A DNA stretch of 64,000 bases, taken from NCBI GenBank assembly GCA_022510615.1, contig JAFLTC010000002.1, positions 1 to 64,000 on the forward strand, read 5' to 3'. This stretch comes from Lachnospiraceae bacterium (GTDB lineage: Bacteria; Bacillota; Clostridia; Lachnospirales; Lachnospiraceae). Shown piece by piece: positions 39,875 to 48,088 of this stretch; the first letter of the stretch is position 1; every line of letters begins with the position of its first letter. A model generated the notes under the pieces. It worked only from the letters and a program-made list of their open reading frames with translations. It did not search any database and was not told the origin of the DNA. Position numbers and translations under genes: made by a program.

Positions 39875-40669
39875 TTAATAGTAGCTACTAAAACCGCTAC
39901 CAAAGGAAGACGAGAAGCCGCCAAATAATAAATCCGCCATATTGAAGTTGCAATAGACAAAAAACATAATGATAAATACAATAAATATAATTACTGCAGT
40001 TAAACCAACAATTAAAAATGCTTTGTTAGCAGAAATAGCAAAGCTTTTCTGTATTGTCATGAAAATAAGAAGCAAAGCAAAAAATTCGCCTGCAGTAAAA
40101 AAGATAATACCCAAAACCACATTAAGCATGGTAAGCAAAATGGCAATTACTGTCAGTGGAGCAGTAAAGAAACAGCGGGTACCTATAACAGCCAGTGCAG
40201 ATTTAGGAGTCGACTGCCCCTTTACGGCTTTGCCAAGACCTAAATATAATCCAAACATTGCTGCCGAGAGAAGCAGGGAGCAGATAAAGGTAAAGAAAAA
40301 GACAACGGCAAGGTCGCCGGCACGAAATGACAGGATCGCCAGACTGATACCGGTAGTGGCCAGTGCAAACAGGCCGGATAAAACAGCCTGGGCGGCAATT
40401 AAAATAATAGCTGTCAGCCAGTTCTCCTCTTTTCCCAGAGTGTTAGCGGTCTCTTCCGGATTTTTAAAGATTGTCTTTATGGCGGTCAGGAGATTCTGAA
40501 AGCCCGATTTTAACTCTGTGGCACTCTGACTAGGTGCCACTGGCTGTGGTTGAGGCTGTGAAGCTGCTTCCGGAGTTTCCGGAGCCGGTTGTGTCTCTGT
40601 TGTTTGTGTGCAGTTACATACCTCGCCTTCCTCCAGCGGACGGCCGCAATTTGTACAAAAGTTTCCCAT
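39875..40669 (-). CDS. Zinc-ribbon multi-pass membrane protein (YIP1-like)
   Basis: A 264-residue protein. The N-terminus is a zinc ribbon (FCTNCGRPLEEGEVCNC), followed by a Pro/Gln-rich linker (~25-50), a short helix and five to six membrane segments (~85-250), ending in a Gly/Ser/Phe-rich tail. The layout (zinc ribbon, disordered linker, YIP1-like membrane domain) is common in Clostridia and unassigned in function. Upstream by 40 bases on the same strand is the TcaA-like gene; they probably form an operon. Confidence 0.78.
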   Translation of the reverse strand: MGNFCTNCGRPLEEGEVCNCTQTTETQPAPETPEAASQPQPQPVAPSQSATELKSGFQNLLTAIKTIFKNPEETANTLGKEENWLTAIILIAAQAVLSGLFALATTGISLAILSFRAGDLAVVFFFTFICSLLLSAAMFGLYLGLGKAVKGQSTPKSALAVIGTRCFFTAPLTVIAILLTMLNVVLGIIFFTAGEFFALLLIFMTIQKSFAISANKAFLIVGLTAVIIFIVFIIMFFVYCNFNMADLLFGGFSSSFGSGFSSYY

Positions 40670-40709
40670 AGGGTTTCCTCCATTCTGCTGTTACCGAAAC
40701 AGCATTTGA

Positions 40710-41909
40710 TTAATATTTTATATAGTATATACAGGTATCCAGTGCTGTGGTGTCAAAAATAGACCAGACTCCGTCTTTATAATGGAAGATCGTGGTAAAC
40801 AGAGAACTTCCGGAGGTAGATTTGCTCTGCCCCGGTGCAGTCCCGGAAGCGCTGTCCGTAGACGATGCCCCCTTGACAACAACACTATCTGCCGTATAGT
40901 CCATATCAGCAGTTACTTTAATCGCATAGCATCCATCTTCGGCATAGGTAACGGCGGTATTTGCGTCAAAGCTGGTAAAGGATACCTTTGTCAGATGGGT
41001 AGCAGATTTGATATGGTTGGTCACTATGGCGTTATATGCCTGCGCCAATCGGTCCTTTTCCGAATTTTCAAAGGTATATTTCTGGGTAATTTTATCAAAG
41101 GGTTTTTCCGAAAGGGCAGTTTCATAAATGGATTTAACCAGTTTTTCTGCTTCCCTCAGCCGTTCCTTTTTGGACTCTTCGGTAATGGAAAGCAGACTTG
41201 GCGTCACAGTGTAAATGTTTTGATTTTCGTAGTTTCCGTTTTTTAAATAAAAGGAGGTAGTATAGTCATTGAAGCCCTCCATAGAAACTTTAATGGTGTG
41301 GGTTCCGGGAAACATATCTCCCAGTGGGTAAAGTAAAAGATTGCCACTCTTTTCTTCCGGAGTCCGGGCAGAATCAGGTGTCAGCTCTTTACTGTCCATG
41401 TAGACGGTAGCCCCTGCCGGCACGCCAAGGCTACAATCCTTCGCTACAAAATCCGTCGTGTCAATTTCCCAGTTATCAAACAAAAAATAAAGTTTATTCG
41501 GGGATTTTTTCAAGGTAAGTGTCTGATTGAAGGTACCACCACGGCTATTATTGCCGTACTCAATGCTGTATTGTATCAGGTCCGGATTGGTGGATTCATA
41601 TTGCACCAGACTATAGGAAGTAAGGGTGCTGTATTTGTGAAGCTCTTCCAGAGAAGTTTTTAAGGTTTCAGGAGTACTAAAGGCACTTTCCGTAAAACCT
41701 AACTGATTGAAAAGCGCCGAGGTGTCCTTTGACATAAAGGTTTCCACATATTGTCTGACAATGCGGTTCGGGTTCGTCTGCCGATGCATATAGAAATAAA
41801 AAACCATAAAGGCAATCCCGGATAAAATAAACAGAAAGAAAAGCCACTTTATAGAAAGAGGCATCTTACGTTTTTTCTTCGATTTCCCGTTAGCCGCATT
41901 TTTGGACAT
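40710..41909 (-). CDS. TcaA-like single-pass membrane protein
   Basis: A 399-residue protein: basic N-terminus (KSKKKRKMPLSIKW), one membrane helix (~18-38), then an extracellular part with an NTF2-like stretch (RIVRQYVETFMSKDTSALFNQ), a middle Ig-like or PEGA-like domain (GVPAGATVYMDSKEL; GTHTIKVSMEGFNDY) and a C-terminal region with a Ser/Thr linker. The order resembles TcaA/YvbJ envelope proteins linked to teichoic acid or antibiotic response in other Firmicutes. ATG 41909 is chosen from the M-S-K-N basic start; 41957 has no ribosome site. Confidence 0.7.
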   Translation of the reverse strand: MSKNAANGKSKKKRKMPLSIKWLFFLFILSGIAFMVFYFYMHRQTNPNRIVRQYVETFMSKDTSALFNQLGFTESAFSTPETLKTSLEELHKYSTLTSYSLVQYESTNPDLIQYSIEYGNNSRGGTFNQTLTLKKSPNKLYFLFDNWEIDTTDFVAKDCSLGVPAGATVYMDSKELTPDSARTPEEKSGNLLLYPLGDMFPGTHTIKVSMEGFNDYTTSFYLKNGNYENQNIYTVTPSLLSITEESKKERLREAEKLVKSIYETALSEKPFDKITQKYTFENSEKDRLAQAYNAIVTNHIKSATHLTKVSFTSFDANTAVTYAEDGCYAIKVTADMDYTADSVVVKGASSTDSASGTAPGQSKSTSGSSLFTTIFHYKDGVWSIFDTTALDTCIYYIKY

Positions 41910-42000
41910 GCTTCTACCAAATCCTTTCTCCTGTCTGATGTCGCAGAGTATTATCATAAACAGTATGATATGACTATTGAAAGTATAGCAATAAAAAAGG

Positions 42001-43746
42001 TTATTTGCAACCGTTTTGTGCGTACCAGTCCGAAATATAATGCTTCAATATATCGAAGGAAGTAGGTCCCATATCTAACAGGTAGGTATGGAAAATTTTT
42101 TCTGTAAAGCCGGTATTTAACATTTCCTTCATAGTACTTTTTAGTCGGTCAATTTCTAGATATCCCACCGTATATTTTAGATAGGAGGCCGGCTCATCTA
42201 CAATGGCAGAATAAATGGAAGCTGCTGTTTTCTGGCTGTAGGAACCGTATTGGTTCAGGAAATTTTTTATTTTATCCTCATCCCAGTTTTCATAGTGTAC
42301 ACCAATATCACAAAGTCCATACAGACAGAGGGAGGCAACCATATTATTTCGTAGGATGCCGACCTCTCCCTTGGAAATGCCGGTATATTTATAGGAATAG
42401 ATTTCTGCGTAGGTTGCCCATCCCTCCGTATATCCGCCATAATCCAGAGCATAGCGGAGCATAGGAAGATTTTTGCCATGCATATAACAGGTCTGGTACA
42501 GATGTCCCGGATAACCCTCGTGTGCCAGCGTATTAAAGAGTGTTGTGCGGTCGTATTTGTCAGAGCCGTTAATATAAATGACATTGGCAGTGCTGTCATC
42601 TACCGGAGGAGTAAGATAGAAGGCCGGGCTTAAATAGTCTTCCAAAGACTCATCCACATATTTTACCTCGTAGCTTGTGTCCCCACAAACCGGAAAATCC
42701 TCCGCAATCTGTTTTTGCAGGTAGGATAAAATGACATCCGGCGAGGAATACCGGACCACATAACTTTGGCAGGTGGAAAATAGAGACGGATTTTTGGCGG
42801 CATATTGAAGCAGTGTGGTTTGCGCTCTGCGAAGACGTTCTGTCATCAGAGCCTGAAGCTCCGACAGAGAAAGGGAAGAACCGGTAGTACGGCGGACCAG
42901 ATGTTGATAATATTCCTTTCCATTCGGGTACTGGGAAAGGGAACCTTCCTCCCCGGCAAGGGACAATAACCGGGTAAGTCCTGCGCACAGGCTCTGGTAG
43001 GCCGGCTGGATATAGGTCTTTACATAGGTTTTATTTTGAATAATGGCCTCCTTTTTTTCCGTTTGTGACAAAAAGGAACAACCTGTAATTTTTTTTTGAA
43101 ACGTATTGAGTAGGACATTAGTGCCGGAATCCGACAAAAATTGATTACACTGGGCAAGGATATTGCGGAGGGTAGAGCGGCAGGGAAGTGTCCCTAAGGA
43201 GCTCTTTTTTTCTTCTACGGAAAGCAGGGAGTCAAAATAATCCGGAACAGTTTTTAAAAGGGAAAAATATTGTGTCAGGTCATTTTTATCTTCCATGCGA
43301 AATTCCGCCAGCAAAACAGGAAGTTGCGCCTGAATTCCGGTAGTCGGACCAAAGCTTTCGGAAAAAGCAATGTAGTTTTGTTTCTGTATATCTAATTCCA
43401 GTGTCTCCTCCAGGGTATCATAGAGAACCTGCTGGTCAAAGGACAGGGAGTTTTTATCAAATTGGTGCAGGGTGGCCAGAAGATTTTCTAAAGACAGGGC
43501 TTCTTTTTTCAAATCTTCATAAGAAAAAGAAGAAAATCCGTCCGGCAGGTCAGTAATTCCAAAGTTTTCCGGTTTGGCAAGGGTATAGCCGAGGGTCAGG
43601 GAGTCCGAGCTGGACTGTGAGCGAAATAACTCATCGGTAAATTCAGTAAAAGAACTGCTTGAGGGGTCTGGTTCGGAAGTAACGGTTCCACAGGCGGTCA
43701 GAGAGACAAAAAGAAAGACTGTGGCAATCAGATAACGTATCCGCAT
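42001..43746 (-). CDS. DUF885-family zinc metallopeptidase lipoprotein
   Basis: A 581-residue lipoprotein. Signal peptide with lipobox LTAC (Cys about residue 19), a Ser/Thr linker, then a helical catalytic domain with TLAHEGYPGHLYQ (HExGH zinc site, ~400) and EGWATYAE (third ligand Glu). DUF885 proteins are thought to be carboxypeptidase-like or peptidyl hydrolases related to the M32/M3 gluzincins. ATG 43746 follows ATGGAGGTTACC; an upstream start at 43836 extends into a non-signal sequence and is rejected. Probably acts on peptides at the cell surface. Confidence 0.88.
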   Translation of the reverse strand: MRIRYLIATVFLFVSLTACGTVTSEPDPSSSSFTEFTDELFRSQSSSDSLTLGYTLAKPENFGITDLPDGFSSFSYEDLKKEALSLENLLATLHQFDKNSLSFDQQVLYDTLEETLELDIQKQNYIAFSESFGPTTGIQAQLPVLLAEFRMEDKNDLTQYFSLLKTVPDYFDSLLSVEEKKSSLGTLPCRSTLRNILAQCNQFLSDSGTNVLLNTFQKKITGCSFLSQTEKKEAIIQNKTYVKTYIQPAYQSLCAGLTRLLSLAGEEGSLSQYPNGKEYYQHLVRRTTGSSLSLSELQALMTERLRRAQTTLLQYAAKNPSLFSTCQSYVVRYSSPDVILSYLQKQIAEDFPVCGDTSYEVKYVDESLEDYLSPAFYLTPPVDDSTANVIYINGSDKYDRTTLFNTLAHEGYPGHLYQTCYMHGKNLPMLRYALDYGGYTEGWATYAEIYSYKYTGISKGEVGILRNNMVASLCLYGLCDIGVHYENWDEDKIKNFLNQYGSYSQKTAASIYSAIVDEPASYLKYTVGYLEIDRLKSTMKEMLNTGFTEKIFHTYLLDMGPTSFDILKHYISDWYAQNGCK

Positions 43747-43896
43747 GGTAACCTCCATTTGAAGTGCCACGGTGTAATTTGGCCGTGGGTTTTGTTTTAG
43801 TATACGACAGGAAAAAAATAAATATGATTTCGGCATATTTTTTCAAAGAAATCATAGAATTTAAGGCAGACAAAGTGGCAAATAAGGAGGGGTTTT

Positions 43897-44871
43897 GTGG
43901 ACGATAAGCAGGAACAGACCATAGAAAAATACGGTTTTCAGGTAAAAAACCGTTACCGGGCAAGAGGGGCGGTACTTCTGGATACGAACGAAGGCCCCCG
44001 TCTGATGCGTGAGTACAATGAAATAAAAAGTCATTTTGCCTTCGAAAATCAAATCAAAAATCATCTGCTGGAAAAAGGGATGGGCCTGACCGATTTTGTG
44101 ATTCCCAATCGGGATGGCGAACTGGTAACCGAGTGGGAGAGTGGCGAAAAGTATGTAATTTATCAGTGGTTTTATGGGGATGAATGTGATTACAAAAGCC
44201 GCCAGGGGCTTTTTTTAGCAGCGGAAAATCTGGGACGTCTGCATAAAAACCTACGGCAGGTGTCAGAGGAAAAGGTTCCCGTCGCCGAATGCCTTCTGAC
44301 AAAATATGAACGCCATAACCGGGAGATGAAGCGGGTATATGGATATATGAAAGAAAAAAAGCGTAAAAGCGAGTTTGAGTTATTTGCCATGGAATGTTTT
44401 CACGGATTTTTCCGTCAGGCAGAACAGGCAAAGGAGAGATTGGAAAAATCCGCTTATTTTCAGGAAAACGGTTACAAGACAAGAGATGTCTGTCATGGGG
44501 AATATAATTATCACAATCTGATTATAACAAAAAAAGGGGTGGCGACGACAAATTTTGAACGGGCGGCTTTTGGTATGCAGTTAATGGATTTTGCCTATTT
44601 TTTCCGTAAGGTCATGGAAAAAAACGGCTGGAGCACGGAAAAGGGAAAGGTAGTGCTGGAGGCATATCAAAATGAACTATATCTGGAAAAAGAAGAACAG
44701 GAATTTTTATCTATTGTACTTGGATATCCGGTAAAATACTGGAAGCTTTTAAATCAGTACATCAATAGTAAAAAATCATGGATTTCGAATAAAAACATAG
44801 AAAAACTCATTGGTGTGAGAGAACAGGAAAAAGCAAAAAAACATTTTCTGGAATTCATGACAAAATTATGA
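43897..44871 (+). CDS. CotS-family spore-coat protein, kinase-like fold with altered catalytic residues
   Basis: A 324-residue protein with an aminoglycoside-phosphotransferase/CotS-like fold: ARGAVLLDTNEGPRLMREY at the start, YVIYQWFYGDE hinge region, and VCHGEYNYHNLIITKKG, where the kinase HGD motif reads HGE; the later DFD-like motif reads TNFERAAFG. Catalytic Asp positions are thus replaced by Glu and Asn, so it may be inactive as a kinase. CotS/YutH proteins are spore-coat components or related. GTG start at 43897 with AAGGAGGGG. No obvious sporulation sigma promoter was identified. Confidence 0.8.
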   Translation: MDDKQEQTIEKYGFQVKNRYRARGAVLLDTNEGPRLMREYNEIKSHFAFENQIKNHLLEKGMGLTDFVIPNRDGELVTEWESGEKYVIYQWFYGDECDYKSRQGLFLAAENLGRLHKNLRQVSEEKVPVAECLLTKYERHNREMKRVYGYMKEKKRKSEFELFAMECFHGFFRQAEQAKERLEKSAYFQENGYKTRDVCHGEYNYHNLIITKKGVATTNFERAAFGMQLMDFAYFFRKVMEKNGWSTEKGKVVLEAYQNELYLEKEEQEFLSIVLGYPVKYWKLLNQYINSKKSWISNKNIEKLIGVREQEKAKKHFLEFMTKL

Positions 44872-44919
44872 TACAATCAATGTACGTGAGTGAGATATGT
44901 AAAGGAGCACAAAAAGAAA

Positions 44920-46242
44920 ATGGCAGGTGACAGAATGAAAGCTTTTAAACCAGTAATGCTGGTAATCTGTATGGCAGTTGTCCTTGTCTGGTTCAGTGGC
45001 TGTTCTATGAACAAAAGGAAAACGGCGGCGACGGAGAGCCCTGTCAGTTCTCCTGCATCGGAGGAGAGTGTGTCTTTTGTCGGTGTCATTAAGTCGGTGG
45101 ATACCCTGAATCAGAGGATCGTTTTTTACAATACGATGCTGGACGCAGATGAGAGCTATGGATATTCCGGAGCTACTCTTGTCTATTCCAAGAATGACAG
45201 GGATATGTCGATGGAGGAAATGGCGGCAGGGGATGTCTGTGATGTGTATACCAGTGGAGACGGGCGAAAAATAATAAAAATCAAGGAATCCGCAGATATT
45301 ATAGAGGTAGAAAATACAAGGGTATTGGTGGATGCAAACAAAAAGAGAATGACCGTACAGGGAGTAACTTACGGATATTCGGAGCAGATTGCTGTTTTTT
45401 CAGAGGGCAGGCAGATTCAGCCCATGGAGCTTACGGAAAATGATGAGGTGACTTTCCGGGGTGTGAAAGGACAGGCCTATTCTCTTGTGGTGACAAAGGG
45501 CCACGGTTATATACGTCCTACCGGATATAAGGATTTTATAGGTGGTACCCTGACGGTGCAAGGGGAGGCGATTCTTCCGGTGTCAAACGGAATGCTCTTA
45601 ACCGTACCGGAGGGAACTCAGACGCTTATGATGGAGAATGGGGATTTGACTTCCACAGCGGCTGTCGAGGTAGAGCGAAACCAGGTAACGAACGTGAATA
45701 TGTCAAAATACCAGTCCCAACTGCCGGATACGGCACGGGTAAAATTTATCATAGAACCGAATGGCGCCGAGTTGTATATCAATGGAAGCCTGATGGACTA
45801 CTCTAAGACGGTGTCCATGAAATATGGCAAGCATTCGCTAAAAGTTATTTTAGAGGGCTATAATGATTACAATGGCATTATTGATATCAAGGATGCGGCC
45901 CCTATTATCCGCATTGATTTGGCGGAGGAAACGGCAGAAGTAGATTCCGAGGATGATTCCGACTCCTCTGTTTCTTCGGATGATTCCTCCTCAAAACCTT
46001 CCAGTGCTGATTATGACACGGACCATAAAATTACGATAAGTGCACCGAGCGGTGCGGCAGTATATGTCAATGGAACCTATAAGGGACAAATCCCCTGCAG
46101 TTTTACAAAAATGCTGGGAAATGTGACCGTGACACTGACGAAGGAAAACTGTGAGACAAAAAGCTACAGCATTGAGATTCCCGATGACAGCCAGGACATT
46201 AGCTGGAGTTTTCCGGATTTGAAAACGAAGGGAAGCGGATGA
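44920..46242 (+). CDS. PEGA-domain lipoprotein
   Basis: A 440-residue exported lipoprotein. Signal peptide with membrane segment (~6-25) and lipobox WFSGC. Residues ~50-260 form beta-rich domains (two or three similar units around VDTLNQRIVFYNTMLD). Two PEGA-type domains follow (~280-345 VKFIIEPNGAELYINGSL, and ~375-435 ITISAPSGAAVYVNGTYKG) separated by a Ser/Asp-rich spacer. Such domains bind surface components. Start 44920 chosen for the AAAGGAG site upstream; 44935 is possible. Confidence 0.8.
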   Translation: MAGDRMKAFKPVMLVICMAVVLVWFSGCSMNKRKTAATESPVSSPASEESVSFVGVIKSVDTLNQRIVFYNTMLDADESYGYSGATLVYSKNDRDMSMEEMAAGDVCDVYTSGDGRKIIKIKESADIIEVENTRVLVDANKKRMTVQGVTYGYSEQIAVFSEGRQIQPMELTENDEVTFRGVKGQAYSLVVTKGHGYIRPTGYKDFIGGTLTVQGEAILPVSNGMLLTVPEGTQTLMMENGDLTSTAAVEVERNQVTNVNMSKYQSQLPDTARVKFIIEPNGAELYINGSLMDYSKTVSMKYGKHSLKVILEGYNDYNGIIDIKDAAPIIRIDLAEETAEVDSEDDSDSSVSSDDSSSKPSSADYDTDHKITISAPSGAAVYVNGTYKGQIPCSFTKMLGNVTVTLTKENCETKSYSIEIPDDSQDISWSFPDLKTKGSG

Positions 46243-46336
46243 TAAGACAGTGCTATGACAAGATGAATCAACTTTCCCGCAAGGGAGTGAAATAAATTAT
46301 ATAAGGAAGCCGGAACACGGCGGATAGGAGGAAATT

Positions 46337-48073
46337 ATGGACTATAAAGAAACGTATGAGGCTTGGCTGAAAAATCCATATTTTGATGCTGAGACAAAGA
46401 AGGAACTGGAAGGTATCGCTGGGGATGAAAACGAAATTAAGGAGCGTTTTTATGCCGATTTGGAATTTGGTACAGCGGGACTTAGGGGAATTATCGGGGC
46501 AGGAACGAACCGTATGAATATTTATACTGTGCGGAAAGCGACACAGGGTCTTGCCAATTATATTGTAAAGCAGAACGGACAGAAAAAGGGTGTGGCGATT
46601 GCTTATGATTCCCGCCGTATGTCACCGGAGTTTGCCGATGAAGCAGCCTGCTGTCTGGCTGCCAATGGAATAAAAGCTTATGTTTTCGAATCACTGCGCC
46701 CGACACCGGAGCTTTCCTTTGCCGTTCGCGAGTTAGGCTGCATTTCGGGTATTAATATCACGGCCAGCCACAATCCGCCGGAGTACAACGGATATAAAGT
46801 ATATTGGGAGGATGGAGCTCAGATTACGCCGCCTCACGACAGTGGCATTATGGACGAGGTAAAAGCCGTGACAGATTATGCTACGGTAAAGACGATGGAG
46901 AAAGAAGAGGCGAAAAAAGCCGGTCTATACGAGGTAATCGGACAAGAGGTTGATGACCGTTATATGGAGGAGCTGAAGAAAAATGTTCTCCATCCAAACT
47001 GCATTAAAAAGGCTTCTGCCGATTTAAAAATTGTCTATACACCGCTTCACGGCACAGGAAATCTTCCGGTGCGCCGTATCTTAAAGGAGCTTGGCTTTAC
47101 GAACGTATATGTTGTGCCGGAACAGGAGCTGCCGGACGGTGAATTCCCGACAGTGAGCTATCCGAATCCGGAGGCAGAGGAAGCTTTTGCACTGGCACTG
47201 AAGTTGGCAAAGGAAAAAGATGCAGATCTGGTACTGGCAACAGACCCGGATGCCGACCGTCTCGGTGTTTATGTAAAGGATACAAAATCCGGCGAGTACA
47301 TCTGCCTGACAGGAAATATGTCCGGCTGCTTTCTGGCAGACTATGAAATCGGACAGAAGCTGGAACTGGAAGGAAAACTTCCGGAGGATGGCGAGCTGAT
47401 TAAGACCGTAGTAACATCCAATATGGTAGATGCCATGGCAAAGCATTATGGCATTAAGGTAACAGAATGTCTCACCGGCTTTAAGTGGATTGGAAAAGAA
47501 ATTCTTCGCATGGAGACTACCGGCAAGGGTCACTATCTCTTTGGTTTTGAGGAGAGCTATGGCTGTTTGATCGGTACCCACGCCAGAGATAAGGACGCCA
47601 TCGTGGCATCCATGGCACTTTGTGAGGCAGCAGCCTACTATAAGCTTCGTGGCAAGACCATCTGGGATGCTATGATAGAGATGTATGAAAAATACGGTTA
47701 TTACAAAGATAGTGTCATTTCCATTACCCATAAGGGAATTGAGGGGCTGGCAAAGATTAAGGCAATCATGGACGGGCTCCGTGAAAATCCGCCAATGGAA
47801 TTTGGCAAATATCAGGTGACAGCAACCAGAGATTATCTTCTGGATGTGATTAAGGATGTAAAAACCGGCGCGACAAAGCCGACGGGAATTCCAAAATCCA
47901 ACGTGTTGTATTTTGAACTCACAGAGGACGCCTGGTTATGTGTACGTCCATCCGGAACCGAGCCGAAAATTAAAATATACTTTGGCGTAGTAGGAAACGG
48001 TCTTTCTGACGCAGAACAAAAGTCAGAGGAGCTGGCTGCGATTGTAAAGGAGCTGTTAGATAAAATCGGTTAA
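46337..48073 (+). CDS. pgcA: Phosphoglucomutase / phospho-sugar mutase
   Basis: A 578-residue alpha-D-phosphohexomutase. The phosphoserine loop is ITASHNPPEYNG (~146), the metal loop DPDADRLGVY (~305) and the sugar-binding FEESYGCLIG and C-terminal RPSGTEPKIKIY are all present. It exchanges glucose 1- and 6-phosphates and feeds glycogen and wall precursors. GATAGGAGGAAATT precedes the ATG. The next gene glgB starts 15 bases after its stop, so the two form a glycogen unit. Confidence 0.95.
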   Translation: MDYKETYEAWLKNPYFDAETKKELEGIAGDENEIKERFYADLEFGTAGLRGIIGAGTNRMNIYTVRKATQGLANYIVKQNGQKKGVAIAYDSRRMSPEFADEAACCLAANGIKAYVFESLRPTPELSFAVRELGCISGINITASHNPPEYNGYKVYWEDGAQITPPHDSGIMDEVKAVTDYATVKTMEKEEAKKAGLYEVIGQEVDDRYMEELKKNVLHPNCIKKASADLKIVYTPLHGTGNLPVRRILKELGFTNVYVVPEQELPDGEFPTVSYPNPEAEEAFALALKLAKEKDADLVLATDPDADRLGVYVKDTKSGEYICLTGNMSGCFLADYEIGQKLELEGKLPEDGELIKTVVTSNMVDAMAKHYGIKVTECLTGFKWIGKEILRMETTGKGHYLFGFEESYGCLIGTHARDKDAIVASMALCEAAAYYKLRGKTIWDAMIEMYEKYGYYKDSVISITHKGIEGLAKIKAIMDGLRENPPMEFGKYQVTATRDYLLDVIKDVKTGATKPTGIPKSNVLYFELTEDAWLCVRPSGTEPKIKIYFGVVGNGLSDAEQKSEELAAIVKELLDKIG

Positions 48074-48088
48074 TAGGGGAGGATAAGT

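Noticed and set aside
47081-47731. 216-residue minus-strand frame in the phosphoglucomutase gene
   Set aside because: Antisense shadow; Cys/His-rich composition and no ribosome site; the mutase motifs are continuous on the plus strand.
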